A stretch of 11,877 bases of DNA, taken from assembly GCA_018648945.1 (NCBI GenBank), contig JABGQJ010000186.1:1-11877 (forward strand), read 5' to 3'. The notes beneath the pieces were generated by a model that did not search any database, was not told where the DNA came from, and saw only the letters and a program-made list of their open reading frames with translations. A program made the translations under genes and the position numbers. This document shows positions 8,065-11,877 of this stretch, one piece after another (the first letter of the stretch is position 1; each line of letters begins with the position of its first letter). The DNA is from Victivallales bacterium. Lineage in GTDB: Bacteria; Verrucomicrobiota; Lentisphaeria; Oligosphaerales; Lenti-02.

Positions 8065-8139
8065 ATTGCTTCCATGAGAGATGCAGGGGGAAACATGCTT
8101 GGTCAGTGCCTGCGGCGCAAGGCCTCCAGTGCTCCGAAC

Positions 8140-9063
8140 TCACTTCGCCCGGCACCCCCGCGCGGGTGGCGGGGAGAGATTGCCGCTGACGTCAACCGCG
8201 CGGACTTTGTAGTAGTTCCCATCCTCCCTCATCAGCGATGTGTCCGACAGGTAGAGGCGGTTGGTCTCGCCGACGAGAGTCTTCCCGTTGGCCGGGAAGT
8301 CGGGGACCGTGCCCCGGTACACGCGGTAGGTCTTGACGAGGATGTCATCCTCGGCCGCCGCCCAGCGGACCAAGGCCGAGCCCTTGTTCTGCCGTGCGGA
8401 GATGTCTCCCGGCGATGTCGGCGGCACGGTGTCCCTCCCCTCCCACAGCACAAAGCCGTCGATCCAGAACTGGCGCCCGCCGCTCCCTGCATTGTTGAGA
8501 TTCACGCCGCCGAGAACGTCGCCCGTCTTGTACCGGCTCGGGCCGTGGAGCTTCAGATGGACCACGTTCCACTCGCCATGTACGAGCTTCAGGGGGTACT
8601 TCTTCCAGCGCCTCATGGGCTCCGTCTCCGAGAGGTTCCAGCAAGACAAGGTATAGCCTCCCGAACCGATGCCGGGGAATACGCAGAACGCCACATGGAG
8701 GCCTGGCGCCGATTTCAGACCCTTCTCGCCGGGCTTGCGGCAGCCGTCGAAGTAGATCACGATCTCCCTCTGGGCCGACGGGCCAAAGGTGAGGGACTTG
8801 CTGCCGTTTCCTGGATAGGCTCTGGTCTCGTCGAGGCGCAGGGGGAGCTTCTTCCTGCTGCCGGACTCCCAGCCCAAAATGCTGAACAGAGGCGCCACCC
8901 TCTCGCCATTCAGGACGGCCTGCGTGCGATAGCCAAGGTCCCTCCCGGTGAACTTCTCTCCGGTCTCGAAGCTCTCTGCGCAGATGATCCGGACGCCCTC
9001 CCCGCAGAGGCCGGGTGGGCTTCCGGCAAGAATCAGCAATGCGACTAGCGGTGCCATCTTCAT
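8140..9063 (-). CDS. Small secreted protein: beta-sandwich domain plus fibronectin type III
   Basis: The 307-residue product begins MKMAPLVALLILAG, a short signal peptide ending near residue 20. Residues about 25-208 look like a lectin- or CBM-like beta-sandwich (strands such as GLHVAFCVFPG and RQFWIDGFVLWEG), with no recognisable catalytic motif. Residues about 211-300 are a fibronectin type III domain: DTVPPTSPGDISA at its start, a TYRVYRG strand in the middle and YYKVRAVDVSGNLSPPP at its end. Such proteins usually bind carbohydrate or surface partners and do not act as enzymes. The start lies 9 nt after the stop of the upstream GH42-like gene, with a weak GAGAG about 6 nt before the ATG, so translational coupling in one operon is likely. 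The Cys at residue 20 follows P-G-L, a poor lipobox. FN3 is confident; the N-terminal domain is not identified. Confidence 0.82.
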   Translation of the reverse strand: MKMAPLVALLILAGSPPGLCGEGVRIICAESFETGEKFTGRDLGYRTQAVLNGERVAPLFSILGWESGSRKKLPLRLDETRAYPGNGSKSLTFGPSAQREIVIYFDGCRKPGEKGLKSAPGLHVAFCVFPGIGSGGYTLSCWNLSETEPMRRWKKYPLKLVHGEWNVVHLKLHGPSRYKTGDVLGGVNLNNAGSGGRQFWIDGFVLWEGRDTVPPTSPGDISARQNKGSALVRWAAAEDDILVKTYRVYRGTVPDFPANGKTLVGETNRLYLSDTSLMREDGNYYKVRAVDVSGNLSPPPARGCRAK

Positions 9064-9072
9064 GGGAAGCTC

Positions 9073-11877
9073 TCAGTTCAGCGTCACGTTCACCCGTGCC
9101 CGGAGCCCCGACATCACATCCGTAATCCTCACCGTCCATTCGCGGCCGTGCTCATCCAGGGACGGGTAGAATGCCCAACTAGCTCTGCCAGTAGGCGCGT
9201 GGACAACTCTGGAGTATTCTCGGCGGAGGGTTGCGCCGTCGAACACGTCAAAGCGCAGGACATGAGTCCCCGCATCTGCCGTGGTCGCGACTGTGCCATC
9301 AACCGTGATCTTCCCGCCTCCGACGGTGCAGTCGGCCGTGATCCCTTTGATCTCGTAGGGCAACTGCACGAGAAGCTGCGGCTGGAAGGCCCGGACTTGC
9401 ACCTTGCCGTCCGGACAGGCCTTGCCGGCGAGTACGTCGTAGCAGTGCATGCCGGGTTCGACCTCCCAACTGACCATTTCGGGCTTCTGGCCGAGGATCC
9501 CGGCCAACAGCCCTCGCTCCCCGAGACGGAATGGATAGCAGGGGTAGGCGTCGCCCTTGCTGGTCAGAACATCGAAGGGCCGTCTGATGCTCGCCTTCCG
9601 GAAGACCGCAGAGAGCTTGCTCTTCATCGGGTTCTTCCCGCTGCCCGGGGTGTAGCCGTCCATAAGGGCGCCCATGCGCACGCCCTGCTTGCCGCTGAGA
9701 AGGCTCCCAAGCCGATTCGTCTCGAGCGTGCGGCAATGGCCGTTCATGATGCCCGCATCCTGGTCGGCAACGACGTACCCGCCGCCCTTCGCGAAGGCGT
9801 GCAGGGCCGCCGACTCACGATCGCTCACTGCCTGCGACCAGGGCAGGATGAAGGCCTTGAAGCCCCGGCTCTCCAGGGCGCCAGCCTCGATCTCGCGGGA
9901 GCCGACGAAGACGAACCCGACGCCGAGCTCGTTGAGCAGCGCGATCCAGCCTTCGCGGTTCTGTTTCATGACCCCGTCACTCCCGGCAATCCAGGCCGCG
10001 TGGTGGCTGCGTTGGGAGTAGTGTACGGCAACGAGAGGCCGCAGGCCTTCTGCCTGCCAGACCAGAGCCCCCGCACCGGCCAGAACCGGATCCAGGATCC
10101 TCTTCATCCACCGACCGCGCTCGGTCAGGGTGAGGTCGGGATTCAGAATCACGTCCTCGTTGTAGACCGCCACCCCGAAATGGCCACTGAAGATGCATCG
10201 CCAGAGCATGGCGCTGAGATCGTTCTCCGACGAGCTGTACCCCCACCACGCCATCAGCGGGGTGCGCTTGCTGTAGGAGCGGTATATATCGGGCAGGCCG
10301 CCGCTTGTGTAGGCCGAAATGCTGTCGAAATGCTCCATCAGCCGGGTGTAGTCCCAGCCCCCGTAGGCACCGGGCAGCTGGGTGCCGCTGATCGCGATCT
10401 CCGCCCCGGCATCGAGTTCCTTGATGCTCTTGCCGATGAAACCAACGAAGTCCGCGAACGCGACCTCGTTGTAGGTGCGGTGGTCCGACCACGAGGACCA
10501 CTTCCCGCTCTCACGCGCCTCGTCGGCGGTCAGCGGGAGCACATCGGCCCAGTTGGCAAAGTCCGTCTCCCATTCGCGATTCAGCGCCGCAAGGTCCGCA
10601 TAGACGTCGGCTTGCAGCCATTTGCGGAACTCGGCCAGGGAAATGTCGGAGAAGTCGAAGTCGAATGCGTTGCGGAAGTAGGTGTAGGAGCTCTCGTCGC
10701 CGATGTCGTAGCCGATGGGGTGCCAGGCCAGGAGGTTGCTCTGCATATGCGCTCTCATCGCTTCCTTGAAGGCGGCGCGGTACACTGGGTCTTCCAGAAC
10801 GGGATTGCGCTTGAGGAACTTCTTGTCATGGGTTTCGTTGTAGCCTTCCCGGGCCTTGAAGAAGGCATCCTTGCCCCAGCGGTAGTCGTAGGGGCGGTAT
10901 GGGAAGCCAGGGACCTGCTTGCTGTTGAAGCGTGCCATCGACTCCATCACGAGCGGGAAGTTCTGCCGGTAGGACAGGTAGTACTTCTGCTCCTGGTCCA
11001 GCCCCCACCAGACGGGTACGCCCGTCTGCATCTGGGCGTTGACGCCGAATTCGCGCAATGCCCTGGCCCGCATGCCGTGCAGGTAATACGGGAAGGACCG
11101 CGTGCTGCGACGATCCCAGGCCAGCATCACCCGGTACTGGTCCCACGCCCGGTCAGTCAGGCTCATCGGGGCGAGCAGGATCTCCGCCCGGTCCTGATCC
11201 AGGGCGCGCCCATCCCTAACTAGCTGGACATTGAGGTAGGCCGCGTGTGCATACAGGTGGGTCAGGGGCATGGTGAGTTTCGTATGTGGGGCCGCTTCCG
11301 TTTCCGTCTGCGCCTGCCGACGCCCCAGGTTGTCAACCAGTTCCGCTCGGATCGCGCATCCCTGGATGTCGCCGCGCAACGTGACCGTTGCGGTTAGCAC
11401 TTCCCCGCTTTCCAGAACCCGTTCGGGCGTGGCGATCCCGGCGATGCCCGGGCCGGAGTGGGTCAGAACACCGGCCCCAAAGTCCAGCACGGCCCCGTCC
11501 GAGAGCAGGCGGACGTCCGCGAAATTGCGCCCGGCCATCGGGGCGTAATCCGTCTTCAGGTCCACTGTCGTCGATCCTGGTGCCACCGTGGTCTCGCGCA
11601 CGAAACGGGCGATTTGGCGGCCACTTTCGTGGCGCATGACGATCTCCACCTTCGCGTGGTGCGCCGCTTCGAGGGAAGAGGACAGGGAAAGCCGAACCGC
11701 GCCGGGCTGCACCCCAACCGCCGATAGAGCCACTGCCGGTTCCCGGTTGGCGGCCCACCGAACGGCCTTGATGACCATGGCGTAGTAGTACTCATGCCAG
11801 GGATAGGCGGGGTCCTCTAGGAAGTGTGGATTCAGGCCGCCAAAACTGGTGTTGGCCGGTTGGCCGACAAGCCAGGT
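9073..11877 (-). CDS. GH42-like glycoside hydrolase family protein, 5' end missing
   Basis: The frame is open to the right edge with no stop, so 934 residues are visible and the true N-terminus lies outside. An ATG at 11778 exists, but the residues before it (HEYYYAMVIKAVRWAA runs across it) look like real protein. In order, the visible part has the tail of an unseen domain, two Ig-like beta regions (about residues 45-230 from the edge), a TIM-barrel region, a class I glutamine-amidotransferase-like domain as in the GH42 trimerisation module (roughly nt 10085-9690), and a C-terminal beta domain. The acid/base candidate is the Glu of GYDIGDESS (nt 10693-10695), followed by LAEFRKWL and LAALNREWETDF, typical of GH42-like barrels. 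A nucleophile candidate is the Glu of YSSSEND (nt 10225-10227), 156 residues later; this is uncertain. It is the first visible gene of the operon. The substrate is unknown and an inactive, binding role is possible. Confidence 0.83.
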   Translation of the reverse strand, partial: TWLVGQPANTSFGGLNPHFLEDPAYPWHEYYYAMVIKAVRWAANREPAVALSAVGVQPGAVRLSLSSSLEAAHHAKVEIVMRHESGRQIARFVRETTVAPGSTTVDLKTDYAPMAGRNFADVRLLSDGAVLDFGAGVLTHSGPGIAGIATPERVLESGEVLTATVTLRGDIQGCAIRAELVDNLGRRQAQTETEAAPHTKLTMPLTHLYAHAAYLNVQLVRDGRALDQDRAEILLAPMSLTDRAWDQYRVMLAWDRRSTRSFPYYLHGMRARALREFGVNAQMQTGVPVWWGLDQEQKYYLSYRQNFPLVMESMARFNSKQVPGFPYRPYDYRWGKDAFFKAREGYNETHDKKFLKRNPVLEDPVYRAAFKEAMRAHMQSNLLAWHPIGYDIGDESSYTYFRNAFDFDFSDISLAEFRKWLQADVYADLAALNREWETDFANWADVLPLTADEARESGKWSSWSDHRTYNEVAFADFVGFIGKSIKELDAGAEIAISGTQLPGAYGGWDYTRLMEHFDSISAYTSGGLPDIYRSYSKRTPLMAWWGYSSSENDLSAMLWRCIFSGHFGVAVYNEDVILNPDLTLTERGRWMKRILDPVLAGAGALVWQAEGLRPLVAVHYSQRSHHAAWIAGSDGVMKQNREGWIALLNELGVGFVFVGSREIEAGALESRGFKAFILPWSQAVSDRESAALHAFAKGGGYVVADQDAGIMNGHCRTLETNRLGSLLSGKQGVRMGALMDGYTPGSGKNPMKSKLSAVFRKASIRRPFDVLTSKGDAYPCYPFRLGERGLLAGILGQKPEMVSWEVEPGMHCYDVLAGKACPDGKVQVRAFQPQLLVQLPYEIKGITADCTVGGGKITVDGTVATTADAGTHVLRFDVFDGATLRREYSRVVHAPTGRASWAFYPSLDEHGREWTVRITDVMSGLRARVNVTLN

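Noticed and set aside
8052..8096. Upstream ATGs (8066, 8075, 8096) as starts of the 1277-residue protein
   Set aside because: They would add up to 15 residues before a typical signal peptide and lack a well-spaced ribosome binding site.
9001..9010. Lipoprotein signal in the FN3 protein (Cys at residue 20)
   Set aside because: The residues before the Cys are P-G-L, with Leu at -1 where Gly, Ala or Ser is expected, so a lipobox is not supported.
9148..11223. A 691-codon open frame on the + strand, opposite the GH42-like gene
   Set aside because: Its translation is low-complexity (rich in Gly, Ala, Val, Arg, Leu), has no recognisable domain, and lies wholly antisense to a gene with clear domains. 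Long antisense frames are expected at this GC content. The same holds for the + strand frames at 5124-6287 and 6912-8189 and the - strand frames at 1572-2900 and 2690-4198.
11776..11778. ATG at 11778 as the true start of the GH42-like gene
   Set aside because: The frame stays open for 33 more codons to the window edge and the residues there (for example WHEYYYAMVIKAVRWAA spanning the ATG) look like continuous protein, so the gene is better treated as 5' truncated.

Overview
The window looks like bacterial chromosome of high GC content (roughly two-thirds by eye) from an organism that degrades complex carbohydrates. Very large secreted proteins built from carbohydrate-binding modules, GH42-like barrels, fibronectin type III domains and carboxypeptidase-regulatory-like repeats, together with intergenic clusters of ATGGAC/GTCCAT and TGAATCC repeats, suggest the Planctomycetota-Verrucomicrobiota-Lentisphaerota-Kiritimatiellota assemblage or a similar uncultured lineage. 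This placement is an inference; there is no rRNA or other phylogenetic marker here. I saw no tRNA, CRISPR array, transposase or phage gene.

Layout. (1) 108-2432, + strand: a secreted 774-residue protein with an N-terminal beta-rich domain and about six carboxypeptidase-regulatory-like beta-sandwich repeats. (2) 2433-2710: a 278-bp intergenic region packed with short repeats: an inverted cluster of ATGGAC/GTCCAT hexamers, a TGAATCC tandem repeat, a potential G-quadruplex on the minus strand, and a possible promoter. (3) 2711-4231, + strand: a complete FGGY-family sugar kinase. (4) 4218-11877, - strand: three genes in one direction, read right to left. They are a GH42-like protein whose 5' end lies beyond the window, a small secreted beta-sandwich plus FN3 protein that starts 9 nt after it, and a 1277-residue secreted protein combining several carbohydrate-binding modules with a GH42-like barrel. 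The last of these overlaps the kinase tail to tail by 14 bp.

Working model. The minus-strand genes resemble a glycan-degradation operon whose products act outside the cytoplasm, and the cytoplasmic kinase could phosphorylate a released sugar. The substrate cannot be told from the sequence, and the kinase is transcribed separately, so the link is contextual only. The most informative observation is that the 1277-residue protein keeps the four-cysteine zinc-site spacing of GH42 beta-galactosidases but has Phe-Glu in place of the Asn-Glu pair of clan GH-A. The other barrel protein has Asp-Glu there and has lost the cysteines. Both may be divergent, undescribed hydrolase subfamilies. I did not find evidence for a wholly new type of system such as defence, a retroelement or a new RNA.
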